A stretch of DNA of 64,000 nucleotides from Prolixibacteraceae bacterium (GCA_023228025.1 JALOCD010000003.1:1-64000); one strand, 5' to 3'. Shown: positions 36,218 to 47,958, counted from the stretch's first letter. Translations and numbers: made by a program. The notes: generated by a model from the letters alone, not told the origin.

Positions 36218-36733
36218 TTATCCGTTAAACACTTTGTCCAGAGCCACACCGCGATGTTCTGCGACTGTGTAGGCATCTCTCAGTTCGACCAATGCTTCAA
36301 AAGTTGCCTTTACCAGGTTGTGAGGGTTAGACGATCCTTTGGATTTGGCAAGAATATCATGGATCCCTACACTTTCAAGAACGGCGCGCATAGCACCACC
36401 GGCTTTTACTCCGGTACCTGAAGAGGCAGGTTTCAACAAGACATTTGCACCACCGAATTTTGCGGTTTGCTCGTGAGGAACAGTACCATGAATAATCGGG
36501 ATTTTAACGAGGTTCTTCTTAGCTGCATCAACGCCTTTGGCGATTGCTGCAGTAACCTCACTGGCTTTTCCAAGACCCCAGCCAACAATACCATCCTCGT
36601 TTCCGACGACTACAATTGCTGAAAAGCTGAAAGTTCTACCTCCTTTGGTAACCTTGGTGACCCGGTTGATTGCAACTAACCTGTCCTTAAGCTCAAGATC
36701 GCTGGTTTTTACTTTTTTAATATTTTTCGCCAT
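36218..36733 (-). CDS. rpsE: 30S ribosomal protein S5
   Basis: The protein has 171 residues. The S5 signature [20 protein letters not shown] and [20 protein letters not shown] are present, and the C-domain has [17 protein letters not shown]. It helps decoding accuracy. It lies 5 bp after rplR. Confidence 0.98.
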   Translation of the reverse strand: MAKNIKKVKTSDLELKDRLVAINRVTKVTKGGRTFSFSAIVVVGNEDGIVGWGLGKASEVTAAIAKGVDAAKKNLVKIPIIHGTVPHEQTAKFGGANVLLKPASSGTGVKAGGAMRAVLESVGIHDILAKSKGSSNPHNLVKATFEALVELRDAYTVAEHRGVALDKVFNG

Positions 36734-36738
36734 AACGG

Positions 36739-37095
36739 TTATATTTTTAAACCTCCTTCACGTGCAGCTTCAGCAACTGCTTTAACTCGTCCATGATATA
36801 AGTTGCCTCCGCGATCGAAACAGGCGGCAGTGATTCCGGCAGCAAGTGCCTTTTCAGCAGCCAATTTCCCAACAAGGGCAGCTATTTCAGTTTTGGTTCC
36901 GGCTTGAGAAGCGATTTCTTTGTTTAATGAAGAAACTGCCAACAAGGTTTTTCCCGCTACATCGTCAACAAACTGAACAGAAATCTGCTTGTTGCTGCGA
37001 AAGATACTCATGCGAGGAACCTCTGAGGAACCGGAAACAACTTTCCGGATTCTCATGCGAATTCTATCTCTTCTTTGAATTTTTGTGAGAGCCAT
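36739..37095 (-). CDS. rplR: 50S ribosomal protein L18
   Basis: The protein has 118 residues. It begins [20 protein letters not shown] and ends [20 protein letters not shown] plus GGLKI, the L18 C-terminus that binds 5S rRNA. It lies 13 bp after rplF. Confidence 0.98.
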   Translation of the reverse strand: MALTKIQRRDRIRMRIRKVVSGSSEVPRMSIFRSNKQISVQFVDDVAGKTLLAVSSLNKEIASQAGTKTEIAALVGKLAAEKALAAGITAACFDRGGNLYHGRVKAVAEAAREGGLKI

Positions 37096-37108
37096 AACTA
37101 AAAATCAT

Positions 37109-37666
37109 TTATTTTTTAGAAGCCGATTTACCAGCTTTGCGACGCAATACTTCGCCAACGAATTTAACACCTTTGCCTTTGTAAGGTTCCGGCATTCTGA
37201 ACGACCTGATTTTAGCCGCAACATGACCGATCAACTGTTTATCAGCACATTTGAGTGTGATGATAGGGTTAGCTCTTTTGTCAGTAACAGCTGTAACGCT
37301 TACCTCTTTTGGCAATTGCAGGTAGGTATGGTGAGAATGTCCCAATACCAGGTCAAGTACCTGATCTTGTGATTCTGCACGGTAACCAACCCCTACCAAT
37401 TCGAGTTTCACTTCATAGCCTTTTGATACACCCAGAACCATATTGTTCAAGAGTGAACGGTACAATCCGTGCATGGCACGGTGACGTTTCTGTTCAGTAG
37501 GACGTTTTACCAAAATCTGGTTGCCTTCAACCGCGATCTCAATCTCTTTGTCCACTTTCTGAACCAGGGTGCCCAGCGCTCCTTTAACGGTGACAACATT
37601 TTCACTGTCGACGTTTATCGTAACTCCGGCGGGTAAATCAATGGGAAGTTTTCCAATCCTTGACAT
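37109..37666 (-). CDS. rplF: 50S ribosomal protein L6
   Basis: The protein has 185 residues with MSRIGKLPIDLPAGVTINVD, MHGLYRSLLNNMVLGVSKGY and the C-terminal PEPYKGKGVKFVGEVLRRKA signature. Its start is preceded by AAAGGAGG (37673-37680) at 6-nt spacing, a rare full Shine-Dalgarno sequence in a genome where most starts have none. Confidence 0.98.
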   Translation of the reverse strand: MSRIGKLPIDLPAGVTINVDSENVVTVKGALGTLVQKVDKEIEIAVEGNQILVKRPTEQKRHRAMHGLYRSLLNNMVLGVSKGYEVKLELVGVGYRAESQDQVLDLVLGHSHHTYLQLPKEVSVTAVTDKRANPIITLKCADKQLIGHVAAKIRSFRMPEPYKGKGVKFVGEVLRRKAGKSASKK

Positions 37667-37681
37667 AATAATCCTCCTTTA

Positions 37682-38080
37682 TTAATAAACGTAACATAAT
37701 ATTTCACCACCAACGTTCAAATCTTTGGCCTCTTTGTCGGTAATTACACCTTTAGAGGTAGAAATGATAGCGATGCCCAATCCGTTCAATACCCTTGGGA
37801 CATCTTCAATTCCGCAGTAGCGGCGAAGTCCGGGTTTAGAGATACGTTTTAGATTTTTTATTGCCGGAGTACCATCAGCAGGATGGTATTTCAAGGCAAT
37901 TTTAATGCTTCCCTGATAGTTGACTTCTTCGTCAAATTTATAATTGAGTATGTACCCTTTTTCTTTCAGAATTCTGGTAATCTCTTTTTTAATGTTTGAC
38001 GCAGGGATTTCCACGACTTTGTGTTTTGCCTTGATGGCATTTCTTAGTCGGGTCAAGTAATCTGCAATAGGATCTGTCAT
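37682..38080 (-). CDS. rpsH: 30S ribosomal protein S8
   Basis: The protein has 132 residues: [20 protein letters not shown] at the start, and the S8 signature [20 protein letters not shown] near the C-terminus. In other bacteria S8 represses the spc operon by binding mRNA near rplE; that is known for Escherichia coli and not shown here. Confidence 0.98.
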   Translation of the reverse strand: MTDPIADYLTRLRNAIKAKHKVVEIPASNIKKEITRILKEKGYILNYKFDEEVNYQGSIKIALKYHPADGTPAIKNLKRISKPGLRRYCGIEDVPRVLNGLGIAIISTSKGVITDKEAKDLNVGGEILCYVY

Positions 38081-38100
38081 CTTTGCGATAATTTAAACGA

Positions 38101-38370
38101 TTACCAACTTGCTTTTTTAACTCCGGGTATTAGGCCGCTAGAGGCCATTTCCCGGAACTGAATTCTGGAAATACCAAACTGACGCATGTATCCTTTTGGA
38201 CGACCAGTCAGTTTGCAACGATTGTGCAGACGAATCTTTGCCGAATTTTTAGGCAAAAGGCTCATACCGATGTAGTCACCTTCCGCTTTCAATCTGGCGC
38301 GCTTTTCCGCAAACCTTTCAACGAGTTTTGCACGCTTCACTTCGCGGGCTTTCATTGATTCTTTAGCCAT
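38101..38370 (-). CDS. rpsN: 30S ribosomal protein S14, zinc-free long form
   Basis: The protein has 89 residues, the long form without the CxxC zinc motif of the 61-residue form. It has [20 protein letters not shown] and ends [13 protein letters not shown]. It lies 5 bp after rplE. Confidence 0.98.
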   Translation of the reverse strand: MAKESMKAREVKRAKLVERFAEKRARLKAEGDYIGMSLLPKNSAKIRLHNRCKLTGRPKGYMRQFGISRIQFREMASSGLIPGVKKASW

Positions 38371-38375
38371 ATCTT

Positions 38376-38933
38376 TTAGTTCTTTTTTGCGTTCTTGAAC
38401 GGTAAACCAAAACTTTTCAGTAGTGCATATCCCTCCTCGTCGTTCTTTGCAGTCGTTACGAAGGTGATGTTGTATCCATTCATCTTGGTTACTTTATCCA
38501 TCACGATTTCAGGAAAGATAATCTGCTCGGTTACACCAAGCGTGTAGTTGCCACTACCGTCGAATTTGTCGGCAATGCCCTTAAAGTCGCGGATGCGGGG
38601 AAGCGCAATCGAGACAAGACGGTCCAAAAATTCATACATACGGTCACTGCGCAAGGTTACCCTTACACCGATCGGCATTTTCTTACGAAGTTTAAAGTTG
38701 GCAATGTCCTTTTTGGAGATGGTAGAAACCGGTTTCTGACCGCTGATAGAAGCGAGCTCTTCGATAGCTACCTCCATGATTTTCTTATCGGCAATTGCGG
38801 AACCAAGACCCTGGTTGATGATAATCTTCTCCAGTACAGGAACCTGCATAACAGATTTATAACTAAACTCCTTCTGCAAAGCAGGAACAATCTCCTCCTG
38901 ATATTTGCGTTTAAAAGTAGGTGTGTATCCCAT
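38376..38933 (-). CDS. rplE: 50S ribosomal protein L5
   Basis: The protein has 185 residues with the signature [41 protein letters not shown] and [20 protein letters not shown]. It binds 5S rRNA. Its ATG overlaps the rplX stop by one base (TAATG), suggesting translational coupling. Confidence 0.98.
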   Translation of the reverse strand: MGYTPTFKRKYQEEIVPALQKEFSYKSVMQVPVLEKIIINQGLGSAIADKKIMEVAIEELASISGQKPVSTISKKDIANFKLRKKMPIGVRVTLRSDRMYEFLDRLVSIALPRIRDFKGIADKFDGSGNYTLGVTEQIIFPEIVMDKVTKMNGYNITFVTTAKNDEEGYALLKSFGLPFKNAKKN

Positions 38934-39256
38934 TACTTAATCTCCTCCCCTGATTTTTTTGAATACCTAACTAGTTTCCCGTTTTTATCGAGCTTGCGTC
39001 CGATACGGGTAGGTTTCCCTGTTTTAGGATCTTTCAGCATCAAATTTGAAACGTGGATAGACGCCTCTTGTTTGATGATGCCTCCTTGCGGGTGCTTGGA
39101 ATTTGGTTTTGTATGTTTAGATACAAGATTAACTCCTTCTACAATGGCACGATCCTTTTCTCTGACCACTTCAAGTACTTTCCCTTCGGAGCCTCTTGAA
39201 TTGCCGGAGATTACGACGACCGTGTCTCCTTTCTTTACATGTAATTTTTTCTGCAT
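38933..39256 (-). CDS. rplX: 50S ribosomal protein L24
   Basis: The protein has 107 residues. The KOW motif lies in [20 protein letters not shown], followed by [20 protein letters not shown]. It helps start 50S assembly. It lies between rplN and rplE. Confidence 0.98.
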   Translation of the reverse strand: MQKKLHVKKGDTVVVISGNSRGSEGKVLEVVREKDRAIVEGVNLVSKHTKPNSKHPQGGIIKQEASIHVSNLMLKDPKTGKPTRIGRKLDKNGKLVRYSKKSGEEIK

Positions 39257-39270
39257 GGTCTGATTTAATA

Positions 39271-39636
39271 TTAAAGTACTTCAGGTGCCAGTGAGACAAT
39301 TTTCATGAAGTTGTCACGAAGTTCGCGGGCCACCGGTCCGAAAATACGTGTACCTCTCATCTCGCCTGCAGCATTCAGCAGTACAACAGCGTTATCATCG
39401 AAACGGATGTAAGAACCGTCGCTGCGGCGCACCTCTTTGGAAGTACGTACAACGACTGCTTTAGAAACCGATCCTTTTTTGGTATCGCTGCCTGGCAGTG
39501 CGGTTTTCACAGTCACAACAACTTTATCTCCAACAGAGGCGTAACGTTTTTTTGTTCCGCCCAATACCCGGATGACCAGGGCTGTTTTAGCACCGCTATT
39601 ATCTGCAACTGTACAACGTGATTCTTGCTGTAACAT
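39271..39636 (-). CDS. rplN: 50S ribosomal protein L14
   Basis: The protein has 121 residues, starting [20 protein letters not shown] and containing [20 protein letters not shown] and [14 protein letters not shown]. It lies at the subunit interface. It is only one base from the rpsQ stop. Confidence 0.98.
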   Translation of the reverse strand: MLQQESRCTVADNSGAKTALVIRVLGGTKKRYASVGDKVVVTVKTALPGSDTKKGSVSKAVVVRTSKEVRRSDGSYIRFDDNAVVLLNAAGEMRGTRIFGPVARELRDNFMKIVSLAPEVL

Positions 39637-39637
39637 A

Positions 39638-39895
39638 TTACTTGGCTCTTTCTAAGATTTTTACTAATCTCCACCCCTTCTGTTTTGACAGAGGGCGGGT
39701 TTCCATAATTAAGACGGTGTCGCCGATGTTACACTCGTTTTTCTCATCGTGCGCATGGAACTTGGTAGTTCTGTTCACGAATTTTCCGTAAATCGGGTGT
39801 TTCTCTTTTCCTTTTTCAGCAACTACGATAGTTTTCTCCATTTTATTGCTGACCACCACTCCGATACGCTCTTTACGAAGATTTCTTGTTTCCAT
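39638..39895 (-). CDS. rpsQ: 30S ribosomal protein S17
   Basis: From the ATG at 39895 the product has 85 residues ([20 protein letters not shown]), matching the start of Bacteroidota homologues. Another ATG three codons upstream, at 39904, overlaps the rpmC stop (ATGA) and could serve instead. The C-terminal [20 protein letters not shown] is diagnostic. Confidence 0.96.
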   Translation of the reverse strand: METRNLRKERIGVVVSNKMEKTIVVAEKGKEKHPIYGKFVNRTTKFHAHDEKNECNIGDTVLIMETRPLSKQKGWRLVKILERAK

Positions 39896-39900
39896 AGTCA

Positions 39901-40098
39901 TCATTTGTTTTCAATTTGACGTTTGCGTAATTCGGTATTCAGACGAGCGATGTTTTTGCGGGCGAACCGTATTTTCATCGGATTGTCAAGAGGATTTACG
40001 CTGTGATTCAAACACATACGAACCATCTCTTCGTTCCCGTTTTCTATCTTTTCAGTGATTTCGGCTGTTGTAAGCTCTTTGATTTCTTGCGTTTTCAT
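39901..40098 (-). CDS. rpmC: 50S ribosomal protein L29
   Basis: The protein has 65 residues, with [20 protein letters not shown] and the C-terminal [19 protein letters not shown]. It lies by the nascent-chain exit. Its start overlaps the rplP stop by one base. Confidence 0.97.
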   Translation of the reverse strand: MKTQEIKELTTAEITEKIENGNEEMVRMCLNHSVNPLDNPMKIRFARKNIARLNTELRKRQIENK

Positions 40099-40532
40099 TA
40101 CTCAATTGTTGAAGTTTCTACAAAATCGCGTCGTACAACAAACTTAGTACTCACTGGAAATTTCTGGGCTCCCAGGCGTAAAGCTTCTTTAGCCAGATCA
40201 AAAGGAACCCCTTCGATCTCGATTAGAATGCGACCGGGAGTTACTGTTGCAACAAAACCCTCCGGTGCTCCCTTACCTTTACCCATCCGAACCTCGGCTG
40301 GTTTCTTGGTAATTGGCTTATCCGGAAAAATTCTGATCCAAATTTGTCCTTGACGCTGCATGTGACGCGTTACTGCAACACGGGCTGCCTCTATCTGGCG
40401 ACCGGTGATCCATGCAGTTTCCAAGCTCTTTATGGCAAAAGATCCAAACGATAATTGGTTTCCGCGTTGCGCGTTGCCTTTCAGTTTGCCCTTCTGTACT
40501 CTTCTAAATTTTACTTTCTTTGGCTGTAACAT
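40098..40532 (-). CDS. rplP: 50S ribosomal protein L16
   Basis: The protein has 144 residues. It begins [20 protein letters not shown] and has [20 protein letters not shown] and [20 protein letters not shown]. It stabilises tRNA binding near the A site. Gap to rpsC is 33 bp. Confidence 0.98.
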   Translation of the reverse strand: MLQPKKVKFRRVQKGKLKGNAQRGNQLSFGSFAIKSLETAWITGRQIEAARVAVTRHMQRQGQIWIRIFPDKPITKKPAEVRMGKGKGAPEGFVATVTPGRILIEIEGVPFDLAKEALRLGAQKFPVSTKFVVRRDFVETSTIE

Positions 40533-40565
40533 CTTGTTTCGCTTTGTCGATGATTATCAGACTAA

Positions 40566-41300
40566 TTACTTTTTACGTTTTCTAAAGCCACCCTTGCCAC
40601 CAGCAGGCGGGGTTGGACGGGCATTCGTGCTACGTGTCTGCTGTGCCTGACCTACATTTGGAGAAAGATCACGTTTACCGTAAATCTCACCTCTGCAGAT
40701 CCAAACCTTGATACCGATCAAACCGGTCTTGGTTAAAGCTTCAGCCAGTGCATAGTCAATATCGGCTCTTAAAGTATGCAAAGGGGTTCTACCCTCTTTG
40801 TACATTTCTGAACGGGCCATTTCTGCCCCGTTTAAACGACCGGAACACAATACTTTGATACCTTCAGCGCCCATACGCATGGTAGCAGCGATGGCCATCT
40901 TGGTTGCACGACGGTAGGCAATTTTACCTTCTACCTGGCGGGCAATGTTGTTGGCAACAATCTGAGCATCCAATTCAGGACGTTTAATTTCAAAGATATT
41001 GATCTGAACCTCTTTTTTGGTGATCTTTTTCAACTCCTCTTTGAGTTTGTCTACTTCCTGACCACCTTTACCAATAATAATACCAGGCCTGGAAGTCTGA
41101 ACAGTAATGGTGATGAGTTTCAAGGTACGCTCAATGATTATCTTCGAAATACTCGCTTTTGCAAGACGAGCATTCAGATAAGCCCTGATTTTGTGATCCT
41201 CGATCAGTTTATCACCATAATTGTTGCCTCCGAACCAGTTGGAATCCCATCCTCTGATGATTCCAAGCCTATTAGAAATCGGATTTACTTTTTGTCCCAT
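40566..41300 (-). CDS. rpsC: 30S ribosomal protein S3
   Basis: The protein has 244 residues. It begins [20 protein letters not shown]. The KH domain has [20 protein letters not shown] and the C-domain has [20 protein letters not shown]. It forms part of the mRNA entry helicase. A Pro/Gly/Lys-rich tail ends the protein. Confidence 0.98.
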   Translation of the reverse strand: MGQKVNPISNRLGIIRGWDSNWFGGNNYGDKLIEDHKIRAYLNARLAKASISKIIIERTLKLITITVQTSRPGIIIGKGGQEVDKLKEELKKITKKEVQINIFEIKRPELDAQIVANNIARQVEGKIAYRRATKMAIAATMRMGAEGIKVLCSGRLNGAEMARSEMYKEGRTPLHTLRADIDYALAEALTKTGLIGIKVWICRGEIYGKRDLSPNVGQAQQTRSTNARPTPPAGGKGGFRKRKK

Positions 41301-41304
41301 ATTA

Positions 41305-41721
41305 TTATTTCGTATTTTCTTCTACAACATTTTTACTTGCCAAACGGACAGTCACGTGATTGGAACGCTTTCTGATACGGTGTCCTCTCCCTTGCGGGGC
41401 CGGACGGAGACGTTTCAGCATGCGAGCCGAATCAACAAAAACTTCCTGCACGTATAGGTTGCTTTCTTCAAGTCTAACCCCTTCATTTTTAGCCTGCCAG
41501 TTTGCAACTGCCGACATAAGGAGTTTTTCTACTCTGCGTGATGCCTCTTTGGAAGAGAACTTCAATACGTCTAGTGCACGATTTACCGCCATTCCACGAA
41601 TCATATCGGTAACAAGGCGCATCTTACGCGGCGAAGTGGGACAGTCGCGCAAAACAGCTTGACATCTCTGTTTATTTGCTTCGTTGAGCAATTCAGCGCT
41701 TTGCTTTTTTCTAGAACCCAT
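41305..41721 (-). CDS. rplV: 50S ribosomal protein L22
   Basis: The protein has 138 residues. The core reads [20 protein letters not shown] and [20 protein letters not shown], the extended loop of the exit tunnel. It lies 4 bp before rpsC and 43 bp after rpsS. Confidence 0.97.
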   Translation of the reverse strand: MGSRKKQSAELLNEANKQRCQAVLRDCPTSPRKMRLVTDMIRGMAVNRALDVLKFSSKEASRRVEKLLMSAVANWQAKNEGVRLEESNLYVQEVFVDSARMLKRLRPAPQGRGHRIRKRSNHVTVRLASKNVVEENTK

Positions 41722-41764
41722 CTTGGTACTTTTTACTTCTATTATACATATCCGCGTTCATGGC

Positions 41765-42034
41765 TTATTTCTTCTTATTGCCACCATGACCCCTGAAGGT
41801 GCGGGTAGGAGAAAACTCACCCAATTTGTGTCCAACCATGTTCTCAGTAACATAAACCGGAATAAACTTATTCCCGTTGTGAACTGCAATGGTATGTCCT
41901 ACAAAATCAGGCGAAATCATTGAATGTCTTGCCCACGTTTTTACGATCGACTTTTTTGCTGATTCATTGAGAACCAACACTTTTTTCTCCAACTTAAAGT
42001 CGATGAAAGGGCCTTTTTTTAACGAACGACTCAT
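41765..42034 (-). CDS. rpsS: 30S ribosomal protein S19
   Basis: The protein has 89 residues: [20 protein letters not shown], then [20 protein letters not shown] and [18 protein letters not shown]. It lies in the 30S head with S13. Confidence 0.98.
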   Translation of the reverse strand: MSRSLKKGPFIDFKLEKKVLVLNESAKKSIVKTWARHSMISPDFVGHTIAVHNGNKFIPVYVTENMVGHKLGEFSPTRTFRGHGGNKKK

Positions 42035-42056
42035 AATCTACTCAGTTTTTTCGCGA

Positions 42057-42884
42057 TTATTTTTTTCTACGTTCAATAATGTACTTGGTCGAAGATTTTT
42101 TCTTCGAGCGGGTCTTGTAACCCTTCGCAAGCAACCCTTTACGTGAACGCGGATGTCCACCGGATGCACGTCCTTCACCACCACCCATAGGGTGATCCAC
42201 AGGGTTCATGGCTACGCCACGAACACGGGGACGACGCCCCAACCAGCGGCTTCGACCGGCTTTACCTGATCTTTCAAGGGCATGATCGGCGTTTCCTACG
42301 GTACCTACTGTCGCACGACATGCAACCAGTACCATACGTGACTCGCCTGAGGGGAGTTTGATGATGGCGTATCGTCCTTCACGTGAGGTGAGTTGCGCAT
42401 AAGTACCGGCCGAGCGAGCCATAATACCGCCCTGACCAGGATGCAACTCAATGTTGTGAACGATTGTACCAAGAGGTATTTTTCCAAGAGGTAGCGAATT
42501 ACCGATTTCGGGAGCCACTTCATTTCCGCTAACAACCGTTTGACCTACTTCCAGGCCATTGGGTGCCAACATGTAGCGCTTCTCTCCATCGGCATAAATC
42601 AAGAGTGCGATACGAGCAGTACGATTTGGATCGTACTGGATCGAATCAACGCGTGCAGGAATATTGTCCTTCTCACGGACAAAATCTATTACACGGTATT
42701 TTCTCTTGTGCCCGCCACCTATATACCTCATTGTCATCACACCACTGGTATTTCTACCACCGGTGCTCTTCATGGGCCTTAACAATGATTTTTCAGGTGT
42801 ATTGCCAGTTGTAATTGAGTCAAAAGTACCAATCACTTTGTGCCTTTGACCCGGAGTTACAGGTTTTAACTTTCTAACTGCCAT
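42057..42884 (-). CDS. rplB: 50S ribosomal protein L2
   Basis: The protein has 275 residues. The C-terminal [20 protein letters not shown] holds the conserved His near the peptidyl-transferase region, and the N-terminal half has [20 protein letters not shown]. It is needed for subunit association. Confidence 0.98.
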   Translation of the reverse strand: MAVRKLKPVTPGQRHKVIGTFDSITTGNTPEKSLLRPMKSTGGRNTSGVMTMRYIGGGHKRKYRVIDFVREKDNIPARVDSIQYDPNRTARIALLIYADGEKRYMLAPNGLEVGQTVVSGNEVAPEIGNSLPLGKIPLGTIVHNIELHPGQGGIMARSAGTYAQLTSREGRYAIIKLPSGESRMVLVACRATVGTVGNADHALERSGKAGRSRWLGRRPRVRGVAMNPVDHPMGGGEGRASGGHPRSRKGLLAKGYKTRSKKKSSTKYIIERRKK

Positions 42885-42891
42885 TTTTTAC

Positions 42892-43185
42892 TTAGATATT
42901 GCTGTAAAAATCAATATTCTCTCCTTTGTTCAACGTGACAACTGCTTTTTTATAAGCATTTGTACGTCCGGTAATCACCCCACTCTTTGTAAAGCGGGAT
43001 TTTAACTTACCGGCATATACCATCGTGTTGACAGAAACTACTTTAACGCCATAGATTTCTTCCACGGCCCTTTTGATCTGATGCTTATCTGCCTTCTTAT
43101 CTACCATGAAACCATAGCGGTTTAATTTCTCCGCTTGGGCATTCATTTTCTCGGTTACGATAGGGCGAATCAAAATTTCAACCAT
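42892..43185 (-). CDS. rplW: 50S ribosomal protein L23
   Basis: The protein has 97 residues with EILIRPIVTEKMNAQAEKLN and VEEIYGVKVVSVNTMVYAGK. It sits at the exit tunnel and docks trigger factor and SRP. It is 7 bp upstream of rplB. Confidence 0.97.
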   Translation of the reverse strand: MVEILIRPIVTEKMNAQAEKLNRYGFMVDKKADKHQIKRAVEEIYGVKVVSVNTMVYAGKLKSRFTKSGVITGRTNAYKKAVVTLNKGENIDFYSNI

Positions 43186-43189
43186 TTTC

Positions 43190-43825
43190 TTACGCGTTAA
43201 TCTTAAATAATTCCTCCAATTTAGCTACAGAACTCTCTGCTAAAACAATTTTTTTAGCCCTCATGATTTTGTAAGTACATAAGTCTGAGGTAGTTACAAC
43301 TTCTATGTTCTGTAAATTTCTGGTTGACAAATATATGTTTTTATTTGCTTCCGATAACACTATCAACGAGTTTTTATCACCAATTTTCAAATTATTTTGG
43401 AGTGTGATAAATTCTTTTGTTTTGGGCGTATCAATTGTGAAGTCCTCAAGAATTAAAATATCACTGCCTTGAGCCTTGTAGGTCAGGGCAGATCTGCGTG
43501 CCAACTCTTTGAGTTTCTTGTTCAATTTGAAACCATAATTCCTCGGACGTGGTCCAAACATACGGCCTCCACCACGGATGGTACCTGATTTGATACTTCC
43601 CGCACGGGCGCCACCGGTTCCTTTTTGCTTTTTCAGCTTCCTGGTTGACCCGGAGACTTCACCACGTTCCTTGCTCTTATGGGTACCCTGACGTTGATTT
43701 GCCAGATATTGCTTCACGTCGAGATAAATCGCGTGATCGTTAGGTTCTACCGAGTAAATACTGGGATTCAGATCTACTTTTCTTCCGGTCTCTTCACCTG
43801 CTCTGTTTAAAACTGCGATTTCCAT
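43190..43825 (-). CDS. rplD: 50S ribosomal protein L4
   Basis: The protein has 211 residues. It has [20 protein letters not shown] and [20 protein letters not shown], the extended tunnel loop. L4 represses the S10 operon in some enterobacteria; this is not known here. Its start overlaps the rplC stop by one base. Confidence 0.98.
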   Translation of the reverse strand: MEIAVLNRAGEETGRKVDLNPSIYSVEPNDHAIYLDVKQYLANQRQGTHKSKERGEVSGSTRKLKKQKGTGGARAGSIKSGTIRGGGRMFGPRPRNYGFKLNKKLKELARRSALTYKAQGSDILILEDFTIDTPKTKEFITLQNNLKIGDKNSLIVLSEANKNIYLSTRNLQNIEVVTTSDLCTYKIMRAKKIVLAESSVAKLEELFKINA

Positions 43826-44442
43826 TACTTCAAGATAATTAAGTATGAATCCTTGGCTCCGGGGACAGAACCTTTAACAATTAAAAGATTGTTCTCCGGA
43901 ATAACTTTCAATACCTGAAGGTTTTGAACAGTTATAGTTTTTCCACCGTCGCGACCTGCCATACGCATTCCTTTGAATACGCGGGAAGGATAGGAAGAGG
44001 CACCGATAGAACCTGGTGCGCGCAAGCGGTTATGCTGGCCGTGTGTGCTCTGCCCAACACCGCCGAAGCCGTGACGACGAACAACACCCTGGAACCCGCG
44101 TCCCTTTGATATGCCGGTAATGTCGATGAATGTATCAGCCTCCAGCATGTCAACTGTAATGACATCTCCCAGCTTCACATCGTCACCAAACCCATCAAAT
44201 TCTACCACTTTTCTCTTAGGAGTAGTACCGGCCTTTTTGTAATGGCCGATTTCTGCTTTGGTCGCATGCTTCTCTTTTTTGTCGACAAATCCCAATTGAA
44301 CAGCCTCATAACCATCGGTTTTAAGGGTTCTGATCTGGGTTACCGTGCATGGACCAGCCTCAATCACAGTGCATGGGATGTTTTTCCCCTCAACACTGAA
44401 TACGGAAGTCATTCCGATTTTTTTTCCAATTAATCCTGGCAT
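43825..44442 (-). CDS. rplC: 50S ribosomal protein L3
   Basis: The protein has 205 residues, beginning [20 protein letters not shown], with the L3 signature [20 protein letters not shown] and [20 protein letters not shown]. It starts 50S assembly near the peptidyl-transferase centre. Confidence 0.98.
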   Translation of the reverse strand: MPGLIGKKIGMTSVFSVEGKNIPCTVIEAGPCTVTQIRTLKTDGYEAVQLGFVDKKEKHATKAEIGHYKKAGTTPKRKVVEFDGFGDDVKLGDVITVDMLEADTFIDITGISKGRGFQGVVRRHGFGGVGQSTHGQHNRLRAPGSIGASSYPSRVFKGMRMAGRDGGKTITVQNLQVLKVIPENNLLIVKGSVPGAKDSYLIILK

Positions 44443-44466
44443 TTTTTCTACTTGTTAAGCAGTTTA

Positions 44467-44772
44467 TCAAACTTTAATTTCAACTTCAACACCACTGGGC
44501 AATTCCAGTTTCATTAGGGCGTCAATCGTTTTTGCGGTTGAACTGTAAATGTCGATCAATCTCTTGTAGGAAGATAATTCGAACTGCTCCCTCGATTTTT
44601 TATTGACGAAGGTGGATCTCAAAACCGTGAAAATACGACGGTGTGTTGGGAGTGGAATTGGACCACTAACAATAGCGCCTGTAGATTTGACAGTCTTTAC
44701 AATCTTCTCAGCTGATTTGTCAACCAGGTTGTGATCGTACGATTTCAGTTTAATTCTGATTTTTTGACTCAT
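44467..44772 (-). CDS. rpsJ: 30S ribosomal protein S10 (NusE)
   Basis: The protein has 101 residues with [20 protein letters not shown] and [20 protein letters not shown]. It also acts as NusE in antitermination. It lies 19 bp after fusA. Confidence 0.98.
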   Translation of the reverse strand: MSQKIRIKLKSYDHNLVDKSAEKIVKTVKSTGAIVSGPIPLPTHRRIFTVLRSTFVNKKSREQFELSSYKRLIDIYSSTAKTIDALMKLELPSGVEVEIKV

Positions 44773-44791
44773 GATAAGAACGTATTTAGTG

Positions 44792-46900
44792 TTATAACAA
44801 CTCTGTTTTTCCTTTTACATTTTCAAGAACTGAAAGTGCAATGTTCCTTGGAACTTCTGCATAGTGGGAAAACTCCATCGTAGAGGTTGCACGGCCTGAA
44901 GAGAGGGTACGCAAGGTCGTTACGTAACCAAACTGCTCGGACAGCGGAACCAGCGCCTTGATGACACGGGCGCCGAATTTGGCATCCATACTTTCAACAT
45001 GGCCACGACGTCGGTTCAGGTCACCAACAATATCACCCATGTAATCGTCCGGGGTAACAACTTCCACCTTCATGATCGGCTCCAGCAAAGTCGGTTTGGC
45101 TTTGGCTGCTGCATTTCTGAAGGCTTGCTTGGCGCACAACTCAAAAGAGAGTGCATCGGAGTCAACCGGGTGGAAAGAACCATCCACCAGAACCACCTTA
45201 AGGTTTTCGATTTTGTATCCGGCCAAAGGACCATTGTTCATAGCCTCTTTAAAGCCCTTCTCGATAGAAGGAATGTATTCACGCGGAATAGTACCCCCCT
45301 TGATCTGATCAACAAATTGAAGTCCTGTTTTGTCATCATCAACCGGACCAATGATCACGGAGATATCTGCGAATTTACCACGACCACCGGTTTGCTTCTT
45401 GAAAACTTCACGAAGGGAAACCTCCTTGGTAATGGTCTCTTTGTAGGATACCTGAGGCGCACCCTGGTTACACTCTACTTTGAATTCCCTTTTCAAACGA
45501 TCGATGATAATCTCCAGGTGGAGCTCACCCATACCACGGATGATGGTCTGTCCGCTATCCAGGTCCGTATTAACCTGAAAGGTTGGATCCTCTTCGGAAA
45601 GTTTCACCAGTCCATTGGACAGTTTATCCAGGTCCTTTTGGGTTTTTGGCTCAACCGCGATACCGATTACCGGTTCCGGGAAGGTCATAGACTCAAGTAC
45701 GATCGGATGATCGAGTGAACAAAGGGTATCACCTGTGCGGATATCTTTGAAACCCACTGCGGCACAAATGTCGCCGGCTTCAATTACATCGCGGGGTTGT
45801 TGTTTGTTGGAGTGCATCTGGAAAAGACGTGATATACGTTCCTTCTTCCCGGTGCGGGTATTTAATACATATGAACCTGCATCAATCTTACCGGAGTAAA
45901 CGCGAATGAAACACAAACGGCCAACATATGGGTCAGTGGCAATTTTGAAAGCAAGGGCTGCAAGCGGTTCGCCAACATCCGGCTTTCTCTCAATTTCAGC
46001 GCCTGTGTCCGGATCTGTACCTACGATAGAAGCCACATCCAAAGGATTGGGCAAATAGGCACAAACTGCGTCCAAAAGGGTTTGAACCCCTTTGTTTTTG
46101 AATGCTGATCCACACAACATCGGAATAATTACTCCCTTAAGCGTTGCTTTGCGAATTACATGTTTCAACTCCTCTTCAGTAATACTGTTGGAATCTTCGA
46201 AGAATTTCTCCATCAAAGTTTCATCCTGCTCGGCAACTGACTCAACCAATTTTTCGCGCCATTCCATGGCAAGTTCCATCATGTCGGCCGGGATCTCCTC
46301 AACAGAGTAGTCGGCTCCCATGGTCTCATCGTGCCATACCACTGATTTCATGGCTACAAGGTCGATGATCCCCTTGAAACGCTCTTCAGCGCCAATTGGT
46401 ATTTGGATTGGAACCGGATTGGCTCCCAACTTCTCCTTGATGTCGTTGTAAACATTGAAAAAATCGGCGCCTGCTCGGTCCATCTTGTTGATGAATGCAA
46501 TTTTAGGCACTCCGTATTTATCGGCTTGACGCCAAACAGTCTCCGATTGGGCTTCTACCCCACCTACGGCACAAAAGGTTGCAACCGCACCGTCAAGAAC
46601 CCTCAACGAACGCTCCACCTCAACCGTAAAGTCGACGTGGCCCGGAGTATCAATGATATTGATCTGATGAACAATATCCTGGTATGTCCATTCAGTAAAT
46701 GTCGCAGCAGAAGTGATGGTAATTCCACGCTCCTGCTCCTGTTCCATCCAGTCCATCGTTGCTGCACCATCGTGAACTTCACCAATGCGGTGAACTTTGC
46801 CCGTATAAAACAAAATCCGCTCTGAAGTGGTTGTTTTACCGGCATCGATGTGCGCCATGATCCCGATGTTCCTGGTATTTGTAAGGTCCCTTTTCGCCAT
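44792..46900 (-). CDS. fusA: Elongation factor G (canonical)
   Basis: The protein has 702 residues. All GTPase motifs are intact: [10 protein letters not shown], the switch region [20 protein letters not shown] with its catalytic His, and [10 protein letters not shown]. Later domains carry GMGELHLEI and the domain [16 protein letters not shown]. It translocates tRNA and mRNA on the ribosome. It lies between rpsG and rpsJ. It contrasts with the paralogue at 51509-53665, which has lost the catalytic His. Confidence 0.98.
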   Translation of the reverse strand: MAKRDLTNTRNIGIMAHIDAGKTTTSERILFYTGKVHRIGEVHDGAATMDWMEQEQERGITITSAATFTEWTYQDIVHQINIIDTPGHVDFTVEVERSLRVLDGAVATFCAVGGVEAQSETVWRQADKYGVPKIAFINKMDRAGADFFNVYNDIKEKLGANPVPIQIPIGAEERFKGIIDLVAMKSVVWHDETMGADYSVEEIPADMMELAMEWREKLVESVAEQDETLMEKFFEDSNSITEEELKHVIRKATLKGVIIPMLCGSAFKNKGVQTLLDAVCAYLPNPLDVASIVGTDPDTGAEIERKPDVGEPLAALAFKIATDPYVGRLCFIRVYSGKIDAGSYVLNTRTGKKERISRLFQMHSNKQQPRDVIEAGDICAAVGFKDIRTGDTLCSLDHPIVLESMTFPEPVIGIAVEPKTQKDLDKLSNGLVKLSEEDPTFQVNTDLDSGQTIIRGMGELHLEIIIDRLKREFKVECNQGAPQVSYKETITKEVSLREVFKKQTGGRGKFADISVIIGPVDDDKTGLQFVDQIKGGTIPREYIPSIEKGFKEAMNNGPLAGYKIENLKVVLVDGSFHPVDSDALSFELCAKQAFRNAAAKAKPTLLEPIMKVEVVTPDDYMGDIVGDLNRRRGHVESMDAKFGARVIKALVPLSEQFGYVTTLRTLSSGRATSTMEFSHYAEVPRNIALSVLENVKGKTELL

Positions 46901-46947
46901 TATAAATTTATCGTACTAATCTAAACTAAACTATCTGAAACATCCGG

Positions 46948-47424
46948 TTAGAACCGGAAGTGTGCAAACGCGCGGTTTGCTTCTGCCATTCTGTGTGTAT
47001 CTTCTTTTTTCTTGAATGCCCCACCCTCTTCGTTGTAAGCGGCAACGGTCTCGGCAGCAAGTTTTTCTGCCATTGAGTGACCGGAACGCTTTTTCGCAAA
47101 GATGATCAGGTTACGCATGGAGATAGCCACTTTTCTTTCCGGACGGATTTCCATCGGAACCTGAAAGTTGGCACCACCGACACGCCTACTTTTAACCTCA
47201 ACCTGGGGAGTGATGTTGATCAACGCCTTTTTCCAAACGTCAAGAGCAGACACATCATTGTCTTTCATCTTCTTCTCAACGATATCAAGGGCATCGTAAA
47301 TGATTTTGAATGCGATGGACTTCTTTCCATCAAACATAAGACTGTTCACGAAGCGAGTAACGAGAACGTCATTGAATTTCGGATCGGGAAGAATGATCCG
47401 TTTTTTTGGTTTTGTCTTTCTCAT
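46948..47424 (-). CDS. rpsG: 30S ribosomal protein S7
   Basis: The protein has 158 residues, with [40 protein letters not shown] and the C-terminal [15 protein letters not shown]. It organises the 30S head. It is 126 bp after rpsL. Confidence 0.98.
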   Translation of the reverse strand: MRKTKPKKRIILPDPKFNDVLVTRFVNSLMFDGKKSIAFKIIYDALDIVEKKMKDNDVSALDVWKKALINITPQVEVKSRRVGGANFQVPMEIRPERKVAISMRNLIIFAKKRSGHSMAEKLAAETVAAYNEEGGAFKKKEDTHRMAEANRAFAHFRF

Positions 47425-47550
47425 CTTAGTTACAAATTGTTTGTGTTATTCGAATCGGTTGTTGTTTAGCCTTCAGTTATACAGCCTGTTCAAGACAAGC
47501 CCTTACTCAACCAAACCTCCAAACTAATAACTAATGTTTCTTTTACTTAA

Positions 47551-47958
47551 TTACTTTTTCTTTTTTGTTGTAGCAGCTACTTGTCCCGGTTTTGGGCGTT
47601 TTGCGCCATACTTGGAACGACGTTGCTTGCGGCCTTCGACACCGGCGGTATCAAGTGCACCACGAATTAAATGGTAACGAACTCCCGGCAGGTCTTTAAC
47701 ACGACCGCCACGAACAAGAACAATAGAGTGCTCCTGCAAATTGTGACCTTCTCCCGGAATGTAAGCATTCACCTCTTTGCCATTGGTTAGCCTAACCCTG
47801 GCAACCTTCCGCATGGCGGAATTCGGCTTTTTAGGCGTCGTAGTGTATACACGTACACACACGCCCCTACGCTGCGGACAAGAGTTCAATGCCGGAGACT
47901 TACTTTTGTCTTCGATATTTACCCTTCCCTTACGTACTAACTGTTGAATAGTAGGCAT
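47551..47958 (-). CDS. rpsL: 30S ribosomal protein S12
   Basis: The protein has 135 residues. The decoding loops [20 protein letters not shown] and [20 protein letters not shown] keep the lysines and proline of the streptomycin-sensitive form. It is the first gene of the super-operon, with a promoter about 122 bp upstream of its start. Confidence 0.98.
   Translation of the reverse strand: MPTIQQLVRKGRVNIEDKSKSPALNSCPQRRGVCVRVYTTTPKKPNSAMRKVARVRLTNGKEVNAYIPGEGHNLQEHSIVLVRGGRVKDLPGVRYHLIRGALDTAGVEGRKQRRSKYGAKRPKPGQVAATTKKKK

Noticed and set aside
44999..45718. Plus-strand 239-codon frame opposite fusA
   Set aside because: It is the antisense shadow of a highly conserved gene and shows no protein family signal.
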